This document shows, piece after piece, positions 35,418-43,965 of a DNA stretch of 64,000 nt. Positions within the stretch are counted from its first letter, which is position 1, and every line of letters begins with the position of its first letter. Source of the DNA: Kitasatospora sp. NBC_01246 (lineage in GTDB: Bacteria; Actinomycetota; Actinomycetes; Streptomycetales; Streptomycetaceae); the NCBI RefSeq assembly GCF_036226505.1, contig NZ_CP108484.1, positions 1,860,001 through 1,924,000 on the forward strand, written 5' to 3'. The translations under genes and the position numbers were made by a program. The notes beneath the pieces are model-generated. The model was not told the DNA's origin. It saw nothing but the letters and a program-made list of their open reading frames with translations, and did not search any database.

Positions 35418-36692
35418 TCACCGGGGGGTCTTCCGGAAGGCGTCCGGGGTGCGGGCGGTCCACGGCCGGGAGTGCGTGCGCGGGAACGGGTCGAGGATGC
35501 GGGAGAAGTGGGCGGGATCCTGGGCGGTGCCGCTGCACCGCTCCGAGAGGGTGCCCGCCACCGCGCAGGGCCGGTCCCGCCCGACCGACCAGAAGGCGAG
35601 CAGCCGGATGCCCTTCTCGGCCGCGAACCTCGCCAGGCGGGCGGCGTCCTCGGTGGAGAAGACCTCGTTGACGGCGTCGTTGACCCCGATCATCGGGGTG
35701 TTGCCCTGCATCGCCCACAGCTGCTCGGGGCTCTTCTCCGGCCAGAGCCGCCCGAGTTGCTCGTGCAGTCCGGTCGCGGCCCCGATCGCGGCGGCGCCCA
35801 TGTCGAGGTCGGGCCCGTAGTCCATCGTCATGACGTTGACCACGTCCACGTCCAGTCCGTGCTGCCGCGCGTTGGTCAGCAGCCACACCCCGTTGTCGGA
35901 CAGGCCCCAGGGGTTGACCGGCAGGGTGTAGTCCACGTCGAGCGGGCGGCCGACCAGGCGGTACTCCTGCTGCAGTTCGGCGAGCGCCCGGTTGCGGCGG
36001 TCGTCGGCCGGCTGGTCGTCCAGCGCCGCGCCCTCGATGTCGAGGTCGATCCTGGTGACGCCCAGGGTGTTCACCACGCGCCGGTAGGCGGCCTTCAGGG
36101 CGCTCACCGTGTCGCAGGCCTGGGCGAGTTCGCGCCCACCGGCCCCGCCGAAGGAGACGATCGCGTCGCCGCCCGCCGTCCGCAGACCCCGCAGGGCCGA
36201 GAGCCACTCCGGGTCGTCGACGGGGATGGTGCCGTCGAAGGCGCCGTTGCACCCGCCGTCGCTGACGACGAAGGCGAGGGTGAAGTAGCTCAGGCCGGTG
36301 TTCCTGCGGACCTCGGCGAGCGTGTCGGGCGAGTTCCAGGTCTCCAGGTACGGGGCGGTGAAGTGGGCCGGGAACCCGGGGCGGTGGTGGATCGGCGGCC
36401 GCACCGGGCCCGTGGAGCCGCGGGAGACGGCGCTCGCGGGCACGACACCGAGCGGCACGGGAGCCGGGGGCGGGGGGCCGGCAGCCGTGGCACCCGGCGG
36501 CGTGGAACCGAGCGGCGCAGCTCCGACGGCGGGGGTAGCGACAGGGTGACCGCCGACCGCCGGGGTACCGAGAGGCGCGGAGCCGACCGCGAGGCCCGGC
36601 ATGGCGGTCGCATGGGCGGGTGCGACGAGCAGCAGAGCCGCGCCCAGGGCCAGCGGGGGGAGGAACGAACTCGGACGGAAGGGGCTGGGCAA
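35418..36692 (-). CDS. Secreted family 18 chitinase-like glycoside hydrolase
   Basis: About 424 residues. A signal peptide (SFLPPLALGAALLLVAPAHA) leads into ~75 residues of Ala/Pro/Gly-rich linker, then a GH18 barrel starting FTAPYLETWNSPDTLAEVRR. Barrel motifs include IVSFGGAGGRELAQACDTVS (SxGG), the catalytic DxDxE as RIDLDIEGAALD, VNVMTMDYG, and LLAFWSVGRDRPC. It should cleave chitin or peptidoglycan-like beta-1,4-GlcNAc chains, with the Glu as acid. No carbohydrate-binding module is present. The chosen start is a TTG at 36690-36692 with an AGAGAG purine tract; earlier frame codons give an implausible leader. Confidence 0.87.
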   Translation of the reverse strand: MPSPFRPSSFLPPLALGAALLLVAPAHATAMPGLAVGSAPLGTPAVGGHPVATPAVGAAPLGSTPPGATAAGPPPPAPVPLGVVPASAVSRGSTGPVRPPIHHRPGFPAHFTAPYLETWNSPDTLAEVRRNTGLSYFTLAFVVSDGGCNGAFDGTIPVDDPEWLSALRGLRTAGGDAIVSFGGAGGRELAQACDTVSALKAAYRRVVNTLGVTRIDLDIEGAALDDQPADDRRNRALAELQQEYRLVGRPLDVDYTLPVNPWGLSDNGVWLLTNARQHGLDVDVVNVMTMDYGPDLDMGAAAIGAATGLHEQLGRLWPEKSPEQLWAMQGNTPMIGVNDAVNEVFSTEDAARLARFAAEKGIRLLAFWSVGRDRPCAVAGTLSERCSGTAQDPAHFSRILDPFPRTHSRPWTARTPDAFRKTPR

Positions 36693-36882
36693 GGCGCTGC
36701 TCTCTCTTCTGATCCTGGATCGGTGGTCCCCGAGGCTGCCGAGGAGGCCGCCCGGCTCAGAGCCGGACGCCGGAGCGGGTGTCGTGCGGGGGCGGAGGTG
36801 GCGGGCGAGACCGTCGGTCCTCGCAGGCGGGACCGTGGACGGCCCCACCCGGGCGGACGCAGGACGCCGGGGCCGACGGGCG

Positions 36883-37020
36883 TCAGTCCCGGGTGGCCGG
36901 GAAATCCACCCCGAGCCTGTCCCCCACCCCGCTGAAGATCCCGACGAAGCACCCGCCGGCCGGCATCAGCGAGCCGCACAGCACGGCGGCGGACTTCTTG
37001 GCGTGCGGGAAACGTGACAC
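36883..37020 (-). CDS. Probable 45-residue small membrane or secreted peptide
   Basis: A GTG at 37018-37020, eight bases after a strong ribosome site (GAGGGAG), opens a 45-codon frame. It has a basic start (MSRFPHAKKSAAV), a hydrophobic/glycine centre (LCGSLMPAGGCFVGIFSGVG) with two cysteines, and an acidic end (DRLGVDFPATRD). The profile fits a small membrane-associated peptide, perhaps with a disulphide. It lies ~190 bases upstream of the chitinase gene on the same strand. No family is recognised. The rest of 36693-36882 is GC-rich and shows nothing else. Confidence 0.5.
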   Translation of the reverse strand: MSRFPHAKKSAAVLCGSLMPAGGCFVGIFSGVGDRLGVDFPATRD

Positions 37021-37171
37021 GGGGGTGCTCCCTCGACAGCGTGAGGCGGGCGGCGCCGGCCTCGATTGCGTCGATTCGTTCCCGTGCGAAGAGTCGGCGG
37101 GGGTCGGCCGCCGCGAAATTCACCTGATGGGACGTCACGACCGCCGGCCTGACGACCGGGCTGCGGGCGGT

Positions 37172-37240
37172 TCAGAGGCTGCGGGCGGTGATGTCGCCGT
37201 GGGAGGTGGTGGCGCGGATGGTGAACGCCCCGCTGGGCCA
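37172..37240 (-). pseudogene. C-terminal remnant of a DUF4097-like protein
   Basis: The last ~20 codons read GAFTIRATTSHGDITARSL then stop. This is the repetitive beta-strand ending of DUF4097/adhesin-like proteins (TSHGDIxxR). Upstream coding in this frame is not protein-like, so only the tail survives. Confidence 0.4.
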
Positions 37241-37277
37241 CCGGCCGGCCCGTCGGGGCGCCGCCCCGCCGGGTGGC

Positions 37278-38183
37278 TCAGAGGTGCAGGGTGCCCCGGA
37301 GCGTGCGGTGGGCGGCGGGTGGGTGGCCGTGGTGGCGGCGGAAGGCGGTGGTGAAGGCGCGGGTGTCGAGGTAGCCGCAGGACCGGGCGATGTCGGCGAT
37401 GCCGGTGGCGGAGTCCAGGAGCAGCATCGCCGCCAGGTCGAGCCGCATCCGGCGCAGCGAGGCCATCAGGGAGGAACCGGTCTCGGCCAGGAAGAGGCGT
37501 TCGGCATGGCGTGCGGAGAGGTGCGCGGCGGCCGCCACGTCGCGGACGGTGACGGGTCGGGCCAGGTTGTCGGCCAGGTAGCGCCGCATCAGCACCACCG
37601 GTGGCGAGAGGCGGGTACCGGGGCTCGCCGTCACCCGCAGGTCCTCCTCGGGGGCGAAGGCCCGGGCCGTCTCCACCACCAGGGCGGTGCCGAGACCGGT
37701 CAGCCCCGCCTGGTAGCCGGAGCGCAGCGGGACGGCCTGTTCGGCGAGGGCGGCCACCAGGGAGGCCAGCGAACCGATGCTCCGCGACACCGCCGGCCCG
37801 GCCAGGTCGGTGAGTCCGGACCACCAGCCGCGCTCGCCCGGCAGCGGCCCGGGCCGCCCCTCCCGGAGGGTGAACCCCCAGTAGACGATGCCGAGCGGCT
37901 CGGCGCGGCTCGACTCGATCTCGTGCACCACGCCGGGGCGGGCGACGAAGACGTCCCCCGCTCCGATCTCGTGGTGCTCCTGGCCGGTGCTGAACCGGCC
38001 GGCGCCGCCGTAGGCGAGGCACACCTCGTAGAAGGAGTGCCGGTGCCAGTAGTTGCGCCACGGCGAGGTCGGATAGAACCCCAGGTGGACGAAGTCGGCT
38101 CGGAAGTCGTCCACCGGGCAGCTCCGCAGGACGCCGGTGAGCTCGCCGAACGCCCCGGCGTGCGCCAGTTGTCCCAGCGTCAA
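37278..38183 (-). CDS. AraC-family transcriptional regulator
   Basis: A 301-residue regulator. An N-terminal cupin-type sensor (HRHSFYEVCLAYGGAGRFST with HxH metal-like residues, then GAGDVFVARPGVVHEIES) is followed by the double HTH: VTVRDVAAAAHLSARHAERL, and IADIARSCGYLDTRAFTTAF with the diagnostic RxFxxxFRRxxGxxP (FRRHHGHPPAAHR). It reads from a TTG at 38181-38183, overlapping the stop of the PhyH dioxygenase gene (TTGA). Translation of the pair is coupled, and it probably controls that operon in response to a small ligand. Confidence 0.92.
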   Translation of the reverse strand: MTLGQLAHAGAFGELTGVLRSCPVDDFRADFVHLGFYPTSPWRNYWHRHSFYEVCLAYGGAGRFSTGQEHHEIGAGDVFVARPGVVHEIESSRAEPLGIVYWGFTLREGRPGPLPGERGWWSGLTDLAGPAVSRSIGSLASLVAALAEQAVPLRSGYQAGLTGLGTALVVETARAFAPEEDLRVTASPGTRLSPPVVLMRRYLADNLARPVTVRDVAAAAHLSARHAERLFLAETGSSLMASLRRMRLDLAAMLLLDSATGIADIARSCGYLDTRAFTTAFRRHHGHPPAAHRTLRGTLHL

Positions 38184-38938
38184 GCGTTCCTCCTGCCCGT
38201 GGGGTCGACCCCGGCCAGCATCATGCCCTGGCCCAGCGACTGGTCATGCGTGCGGACCGCCGGCGGATCCGCCGGGTCGCGGAACTGCACCAGCCAGGTG
38301 GTCCGCGCCTCCTCACTGGTGTTGACCCCGGAGGCGTGGATCGTCAGGTAGGAGAAGAAGAGCACGTCCCCGGCCTCGGCGGGCAGGGGCAGCGCCGAGG
38401 CCGACGGCACCTGCGGGAGGTGGTGACTGCCCTCCTCCACGTGCTCCAGCGGGCCGAGCCGGTGGCTGCCCGGGACGATGCGCACGCAGCCCCTCTCCTC
38501 CGGGGCGTCGTCCAGGTGGAAGATCGCGGCGGCCACCCGGTGGTGGGTGTGCGGGAAGAACGGGTGGTCCTGGTGCGGCGGGAAGGGCGAGCCGTTCTCC
38601 GGGGGCTTCACGAACAGCTTGGTGTGGTGCAGTTGCACGTTCGGACCGCCCAGCACGGCCGCCGCGACGGAGGTGAAGCGTTCGTCCACCAGCAGTCGGG
38701 AGAAGGCCGCGGAATGGAACTGCGCGTCGTGCAGGTGCTGGATGCGGGTCGGCCGGCCGCCCGCGAGGACGGCCGCCGCACCCCAGGTCGGGTCCTCGCC
38801 GGTGTCCAGTGCGGCCAGCAGCCGGTGGGCGCCGCGGCGCAGCTCCGCCGCCTCCGCGCGGTCGAGCAGCCCCTTGACCAGTACGTAGCCGTTCTCCGCG
38901 TACTGCTCGGCCAGGGCCGCGAGGTCGGTCACCGTCAC
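38180..38938 (-). CDS. Phytanoyl-CoA dioxygenase (PhyH) family protein
   Basis: A 252-residue Fe(II)/2-oxoglutarate oxygenase. The iron triad appears as PHQDHPFF (His-x-Asp) and the distal His in FFSYLTIHASGVNTS. The 2-oxoglutarate-binding Arg would be in EEARTTWLVQFRDP. FVKPPENGSPFPPHQDHP is close to PhyH enzymes that hydroxylate small acids or amino-acid-like compounds. The GTG at 38936-38938 has AAGGAG 7-8 bases before it. Co-transcribed with the AraC gene. Substrate unknown. It lies beyond the terminator of the NRPS operon, so a role in that pathway is possible but unsupported. Confidence 0.88.
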   Translation of the reverse strand: MTVTDLAALAEQYAENGYVLVKGLLDRAEAAELRRGAHRLLAALDTGEDPTWGAAAVLAGGRPTRIQHLHDAQFHSAAFSRLLVDERFTSVAAAVLGGPNVQLHHTKLFVKPPENGSPFPPHQDHPFFPHTHHRVAAAIFHLDDAPEERGCVRIVPGSHRLGPLEHVEEGSHHLPQVPSASALPLPAEAGDVLFFSYLTIHASGVNTSEEARTTWLVQFRDPADPPAVRTHDQSLGQGMMLAGVDPTGRRNA

Positions 38939-39056
38939 GCTCTCACTCCTTCGCCCGGGCGGGAGGCTCCCGCCCGGTTCGGGATCGACGGTAGGCACTC
39001 GCCCGCGGCCGTGACAGACACGTGGCGGACGGCTCTGTTCGCGGGACGGACACGCC

Positions 39057-39196
39057 TGCCGGGGCCTCGTCCAACCGGTCGACGAGGTCCGCGGTGCTCA
39101 GGCCCGGGGTGGTCTCCCGCACGACGGCGTCGACTTCGTCCCGGTGGGCGACCCGGTCGGCGTTGCCCAGGAACCGGGGGTCGTCGGCCGTGGAAC
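39057..39196 (-). pseudogene. Remnant of a CaiB/BaiF-type CoA-transferase
   Basis: About 45 codons read TADDPRFLGNADRVAHRDEV then DAVVRETTPGLSTADLVDRL and DEAPAG. This is the C-terminal pattern of class III CoA-transferases (DPRFxxNxxRxxHRxELxxxV...). Nothing before or after matches, so it is an isolated fragment between the PhyH gene and the NRPS terminator. Confidence 0.45.
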
Positions 39197-39202
39197 AGAT
39201 CC

Positions 39203-39240
39203 AAGGAGCCCCGCCAGAAGGAGTTCTGGCGGGGCTCCTT
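39203..39240 (-). terminator. Terminator of the NRPS operon
   Basis: A perfect 17-base-pair stem (39203-39219 with 39224-39240) closes on a GGAG loop, 19 bases past the stop of the last NRPS gene. It is one of the strongest hairpins in the window. Confidence 0.88.
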
Positions 39241-39258
39241 GGCATGCGGTGGGCCGGC

Positions 39259-42081
39259 TCAGCCGACCATTGTCGCCAGGACGGTGCGCCAGTCCTCGCC
39301 CGGTTCGGGGGTGAGGGGGGCGGTCAGGGTCTCGGTCAGGTAGTGCCAGGGGCGGCGGAGTTCCTCGTCGGTGTCGGGGGCGGTGGTGATCGGGCTGTCC
39401 GTGCCGAGGAGGCGGACCAGTTCGGCGGTGAACTCCGCCCAGGAGACGTGTCCGCTCACCGCGTTGACGACCCGGCCGGCCGCCGGGTGCCCCGGCGTGG
39501 TGCAGGCGGCGAGGGCGCGGGCCAGGGCGGCGGCGTGCACCCAGGAGGCGCCGTACCAGTGGTCGGCCACCGGGAGGGCGATCGGGCGGCCGGCCAGGGC
39601 GGCCTGGTAGAGGGCGCCGGTGGAGCCCCAGCGGAGCTGGTCGCGCAGGCGGTGGTGCGGGCCCCAGACGATCGGGGCGCGCACGGCGGTGGCCTGGCCG
39701 CTCCGGGTGGCGGCGGCTTCGAACAGGATCCGTTCGCAGTCCAGCTTGGCCTGCCCGTACGGGGTGACCGCCGCGCCGCTGGGGCTGCCCTCGGGGACTC
39801 GGGTGCCCGTCGGGCGGCCGTACGCGTCGATGCTGCTGACGAAGACGAACGGGCCGCCGCCCCGCCAGCCGTCGACCAGGGCGCGCATCGCGGCGAGGTC
39901 GGTGGCGTGGTCGGTGAAGGTGCAGGCGGAGTGGATCACGGCGTCCGCCCCCTCGACGGCGCGCCGCAGGCTGTCCGGGTCGGCGAGGTCGCCCTCCGCC
40001 ACCTCGGCGCCGTTCAGGGCGGGCAGGTGCGCGGACTCGGGCCGGACCAGCACGCGGACCGGCCTGCCCTGGGCCATCAGCTCCTGGAGGACCGCCGCGC
40101 CGACCCCGCCGGTCGCGCCGGTGAGCAGCACGGTGCCGGTGCGGGAGCGGGTGCGCGGGCGGGCGCCGGAGGTCCGGGCGAGGGCCGCGCGGCGCTCGTC
40201 CTCGCGGCTGGCGAGCACCGCGGCGAGGGCGCGCGGGGTGCGCTGCTCCAGGATGTCGAGCCCGGTGAGCGGCAGCCCGGTGCGGATCCGCAGGCGTTCG
40301 GCGAGCTGGACGGCGACCAGGGAGTGGCCGCCGAGGGCGAAGAAGTCGCCGTCGGCGGGCGGGGTGGTGCCCAGCAGTTCGCCGAACGCCTCCCGGACGG
40401 TGTCCACCGGGCCGTCCGGAGGCAGTCCGTCACCGGGAGGTGTGGCGGCGCCCGGCAGCCGGGCGGGGTCGGGGGCGCCGTCGGGGTGGCGCGGCAGTCG
40501 GTCCACCAGGGTGACGGCGTGCGGGAGTTCGGCGGCCGGGAGGCGTCCGCGCAGGGCGGCGCGCAGCTCGGTGCCGGTCGGGGCGACCGGTCCGCGGACC
40601 ACCGCGTAGGCGAGCGGCGGGCCGTCGGCGCGCTCGATCACGGCCGCCTCGACCACGCCGGGGTCGGCCAGCAGGCCTTCCACCACCGGGTGTTCGGCGG
40701 CGGCCAGGAGGCGTCCCGGCAGTTCGGACAGGTGCGGGTCCGCCTCCCCCGCCACCGCCGTGAGCACGGCGGCGAAGGCGTCGAGCAGGTGGACGGCGGT
40801 GGCCTCGTCCAGCACGTCCCGGTCGTGCTGCACCAGGCAGCGCGGCGCGGGGCCCTCCTCGACGAGCAGGGCCAGGCCGAACTTGGCCAGCCCCAGGTCG
40901 AGTTCGACGTTCTCGGAGGTCAGGCCCGGCAGCGTCAGCGGTGCGGCGGGCTGGATCAGGTCACAGGTGACCGACAGCAGCGGGGTGCCGTCGGTGCCGC
41001 GGGCGGCCGCGCCGAGCCGCTCGACCACGAGGTCGAACGGCACGTCGTGGTGCCGCTGGGCGTCGAGCAGTTCGCCCCGTACGGCGGTCAGCAGTTCCGC
41101 GAACGACGGGTCTCCGGCCGGGTCGGCCCGGACGGCGAGGGTGTTGACCGCGAGGCCGACGGTGTGCCGCAGGTCGGGCCGGGCGCGGTGGCCGCTGGCA
41201 CAGCCGAGGACGAGGTCGTCCTGCCCGGAGGCGGTCCGCAGGGTGGCGAACGCGGCGGCCAGGACGACGGTGAACAGGGTGGCGCCGTGCCGGGCGCCGA
41301 GGCCGCGCAGGCGGTCCAGGACGGCGGGGTCCAGCGGAGCGGCGTGCAGCGCGGCCCGGCGTTCGCGGGCGCCGGGCGGGACGGCCCGCAGCAGCGCCGG
41401 CGGGCGGGCGCCGGTCAGCCGGGCGGCGAGCGCGTCGGCGGCGGCCGTGAGTTCGGCGTCCCGGGCGCGCTCCTGGCGGGCGTACTCGGCGTACGGCGGT
41501 CCCGGCGCCGGGAGTCGGGGCGGCGTGCCGTCGCGAGCGGCCTCGTACAGCGCGGCCAGGTCGGCGGCCAGGACCGGCAGCGAGCCTCCATCGACGGCGA
41601 TGTGATGGATCGTCAGGACCAGGGTGTGGTCCTGCGGCCCGTTCCGCAGCAGGAGGGCGCGCAGCACCGGTCCGGTGGCGAGGTCGAACGGGCGGGCGGC
41701 CTCGGCGGCGAGCTGCACCGCGGCCGCCTCGTCCGTCGTGGCGTCCACGACCGGCAGCGGCACCGGGGCGACCGGGTCGGTCTGCTGGTACGGCTGTCCG
41801 GCGCGGCTCGGGTAGCGGGTGCGCAGGACGGCGTGCCGTTCGGTCAGCCCGGTGAGCGCGGCGGCGAGGGCCGCCCGGTCGAGCGGACCGCGCAGCCGGG
41901 CGGCGATCGGGACGTTGTACAGGGCGCCGCCCTGGCCGAGGTGGTCCATCAGCCACATCCGCTGCTGGGCGTGCGAGAGCGGGGCCGGGCCGTCGGGCAC
42001 GGTCGGGCGGCGCGGCGGGGCGGCGGCGCTGCGCCGGCCACGGGCGCGGCGCAGCAGGTCGGCCTGGTCGACGGCGGTCAC
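39259..42081 (-). CDS. Terminal NRPS: C - degenerate A - T - reductase
   Basis: A 940-residue protein. An LCL-like condensation domain carries HHIAVDG (159-165). Residues ~470-560 resemble only the small C-terminal subdomain of an adenylation domain. Its A10 lysine region reads RHPDGAPDPARL instead of NGKVDRRAL, so it cannot activate an amino acid. The carrier domain has Ser in FFALGGHSLVAVQL (~585). The C-terminal ~310 residues are an extended-SDR reductase: NAD(P)-binding GATGGVGAAVL (~650), VFVSSIDAYG, and the Tyr/Lys pair in TPYGQAKLD (~773). The carrier must be loaded in trans, and the peptide is released as an aldehyde or alcohol. The start GTG overlaps the stop of the A-T gene upstream (GTGA). 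Confidence 0.88.
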   Translation of the reverse strand: MTAVDQADLLRRARGRRSAAAPPRRPTVPDGPAPLSHAQQRMWLMDHLGQGGALYNVPIAARLRGPLDRAALAAALTGLTERHAVLRTRYPSRAGQPYQQTDPVAPVPLPVVDATTDEAAAVQLAAEAARPFDLATGPVLRALLLRNGPQDHTLVLTIHHIAVDGGSLPVLAADLAALYEAARDGTPPRLPAPGPPYAEYARQERARDAELTAAADALAARLTGARPPALLRAVPPGARERRAALHAAPLDPAVLDRLRGLGARHGATLFTVVLAAAFATLRTASGQDDLVLGCASGHRARPDLRHTVGLAVNTLAVRADPAGDPSFAELLTAVRGELLDAQRHHDVPFDLVVERLGAAARGTDGTPLLSVTCDLIQPAAPLTLPGLTSENVELDLGLAKFGLALLVEEGPAPRCLVQHDRDVLDEATAVHLLDAFAAVLTAVAGEADPHLSELPGRLLAAAEHPVVEGLLADPGVVEAAVIERADGPPLAYAVVRGPVAPTGTELRAALRGRLPAAELPHAVTLVDRLPRHPDGAPDPARLPGAATPPGDGLPPDGPVDTVREAFGELLGTTPPADGDFFALGGHSLVAVQLAERLRIRTGLPLTGLDILEQRTPRALAAVLASREDERRAALARTSGARPRTRSRTGTVLLTGATGGVGAAVLQELMAQGRPVRVLVRPESAHLPALNGAEVAEGDLADPDSLRRAVEGADAVIHSACTFTDHATDLAAMRALVDGWRGGGPFVFVSSIDAYGRPTGTRVPEGSPSGAAVTPYGQAKLDCERILFEAAATRSGQATAVRAPIVWGPHHRLRDQLRWGSTGALYQAALAGRPIALPVADHWYGASWVHAAALARALAACTTPGHPAAGRVVNAVSGHVSWAEFTAELVRLLGTDSPITTAPDTDEELRRPWHYLTETLTAPLTPEPGEDWRTVLATMVG

Positions 42082-43901
42082 CGGCCCGCTCCCGGCGCCT
42101 CGTCCGAAGCGGCGGCGGGGACCGTTGCGGCGGGAGCTCCCGCACCGCCCACGCCGTCGGCGGCCCGCAGGCCCCGTTCGAGCAGCTCCGCCTGCCCGGC
42201 GACGGTCGGGTGGTCGAGGAAGTCGCCGAGCGACAGCTCGACGCCGAGGTCCTCCCGCAGGTCGTCGACGACCCACATGGCGAGCAGCGAGTGGCCGCCC
42301 TCGGCGAGGAAGTCGGCGGCCGGGTCGGTGATCGGACGCTCCAGGGCCCGGCTCCAGGCCTCGGCGACGACCTGCTGGATCGGGGTGAGCGCGACGCGCT
42401 CGGCGGGGCGCTGCCCGACCTCGTCGGCGGCGGCCAGTGCCCGCCGGTCCACCTTTCCGGCACCGGTCAGCGGCAGCGCGGCGAGCACCGTCCAGGCGGT
42501 GGGCAGCAGATGGGCGGGCAGTCGCTCGGCGAGCCGGGCGCGCAGCGTCCCGACGGCCTGGCCGGCGCCTTCGGCGAGGACGACGCAGGCGGTGAGGGCG
42601 GCGTCGTCCTGCCCGGCCCTACGGACCACGACGGCCGCCTCGGCGACCTCGGGGAGCTGCAGCAGCGCGTGCTCGACCTCGCCCGGTTCGATCCGGAAGC
42701 CGCGCACCTTGACCTGCTCGTCCGTACGGCCGTGGAACTCCAGCGTGCCGTCGGGCAGTTCGCGCACCAGGTCGCCGCTGCGGTAGGCACGCCCGACGTC
42801 CGGCAGCTCGCGGAAGCGCTCGGCGGTCAGCTCGGGCCGGTTGACATAGCCCTGGGCGAGGCGTTCACCGGCGATCCACAGCTCGCCGACGGTGCCCGGC
42901 GGGACCGGCGCGAGCCGCTCGTCCAGGACGAGGACGCGGGCACCGCCGAAGGGCCGGCCGATCGGAACGGCGCCGGCACAGTCGGCCTGGGTGACCCGGT
43001 GCAGGGTGGTGAAGGTGGTGGCCTCGGTCGGTCCGTAGACGTTGACCAGTTCGAGCCACGGGAAGGCGCGCAGCACCGAGCCCGCGTGCTCGGGCGACAG
43101 CACCTCGCCGCCGACCGCCAGGGTGCGCAGCACCCCGAAGATCCGCGACTGCCGGGCGGCGAGGTGGTGGAAGAGCGCGCTGGTGAGCAGCAGGGTGGTG
43201 ACGCCGAACCGCTCGACGTCACGGCCCAGGTCCTCCGCGGTCGGCCGGTCGGCCGGCGAGACGGCGACGGCGGCGCCGCGGGCCAGCGGGGCCCACAGCT
43301 CGAAGGTGGAGGCGTCGAAGGTGACGGCGGAGTGGAAGAGCACCCGGTCGCGCGGGCCGACCGCGATGGCGTCCGGGGCGGTGACCAGGTCGGTGACGGC
43401 GCCGTGCGGGACGAGCACGCCCTTGGGCCGCCCGGTGGAGCCGGAGGTGTAGAAGACCAGGGCGGGCGCGGCCGGGTCGGCGGTGTCAGGCGCCACCGCC
43501 CCGGTCGCGTCGGTGCCGTGCTCGGTCAGCACGAGGGTCCGGTCCTCGGTGAGGCCGGCCTCGGCGAGCAGCGCCTTGTCGCCGAGGACGAGCCGGACTC
43601 CGGCGTCGGCGGTCATCTCGGCGATGCGCGGGCGCGGGTAGGCCGGGTCGAGCGGGAGGACGTGGCCGCCGGTGCGCCAGATCGCGAGCTGGGCGACGAC
43701 CAGGCGGGTGGAGCGGGCACAGAGCAGGCCGACGGCGCTGCCGGGGCCGATTCCCCGGGCGGTCAGGACGGCGGCCAACCTGGCTGCGGCGTCCACGAGT
43801 TCGCGGTAGGTGAGGACGGTGGAGCCGTCGGTCACGGCGAGCGCGTCGGGCTGCCGTTCGGCCTGTTGGGCGATCAGCGCGGGCAAGGTCGCGATGGTCA
43901 T
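42078..43901 (-). CDS. NRPS adenylation-carrier (A-T) didomain protein
   Basis: A 607-residue free-standing loading enzyme. A motifs seen are VFYTSGSTGRPKGVLVPHGA (A3), FDASTFELWAPLARG (A4), NVYGPTEATTFTT (A5), YRSGDL (A7), and TGAGKVDRRAL (A10 Lys). The carrier Ser is in FLAEGGHSLLAMW. By hand alignment to GrsA the pocket reads about D-A-F-L-A-G-V-T-F-K, nearest to pockets for aliphatic residues such as Val or Ile, but this is a rough reading. With no C domain in the same protein, the aminoacyl-carrier must be used in trans by the free C domain, or by the C-T-reductase that starts at its stop codon. ATG at 43901 with GGAAGGG. A short Pro/Ala tail ends the protein. Confidence 0.9.
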   Translation of the reverse strand: MTIATLPALIAQQAERQPDALAVTDGSTVLTYRELVDAAARLAAVLTARGIGPGSAVGLLCARSTRLVVAQLAIWRTGGHVLPLDPAYPRPRIAEMTADAGVRLVLGDKALLAEAGLTEDRTLVLTEHGTDATGAVAPDTADPAAPALVFYTSGSTGRPKGVLVPHGAVTDLVTAPDAIAVGPRDRVLFHSAVTFDASTFELWAPLARGAAVAVSPADRPTAEDLGRDVERFGVTTLLLTSALFHHLAARQSRIFGVLRTLAVGGEVLSPEHAGSVLRAFPWLELVNVYGPTEATTFTTLHRVTQADCAGAVPIGRPFGGARVLVLDERLAPVPPGTVGELWIAGERLAQGYVNRPELTAERFRELPDVGRAYRSGDLVRELPDGTLEFHGRTDEQVKVRGFRIEPGEVEHALLQLPEVAEAAVVVRRAGQDDAALTACVVLAEGAGQAVGTLRARLAERLPAHLLPTAWTVLAALPLTGAGKVDRRALAAADEVGQRPAERVALTPIQQVVAEAWSRALERPITDPAADFLAEGGHSLLAMWVVDDLREDLGVELSLGDFLDHPTVAGQAELLERGLRAADGVGGAGAPAATVPAAASDEAPGAGR

Positions 43902-43965
43902 GGTATTCCCTTCCGGGCGCCCCGGCGGTACGGCCGGGGCGCCCCAGTGAGGCGGTGCGGGAGGG

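Noticed and set aside
36290..37138. 282-codon minus-strand frame over the chitinase 5' region
   Set aside because: Wrong frame relative to the chitinase; Arg/Pro/Ser-rich with no motifs.
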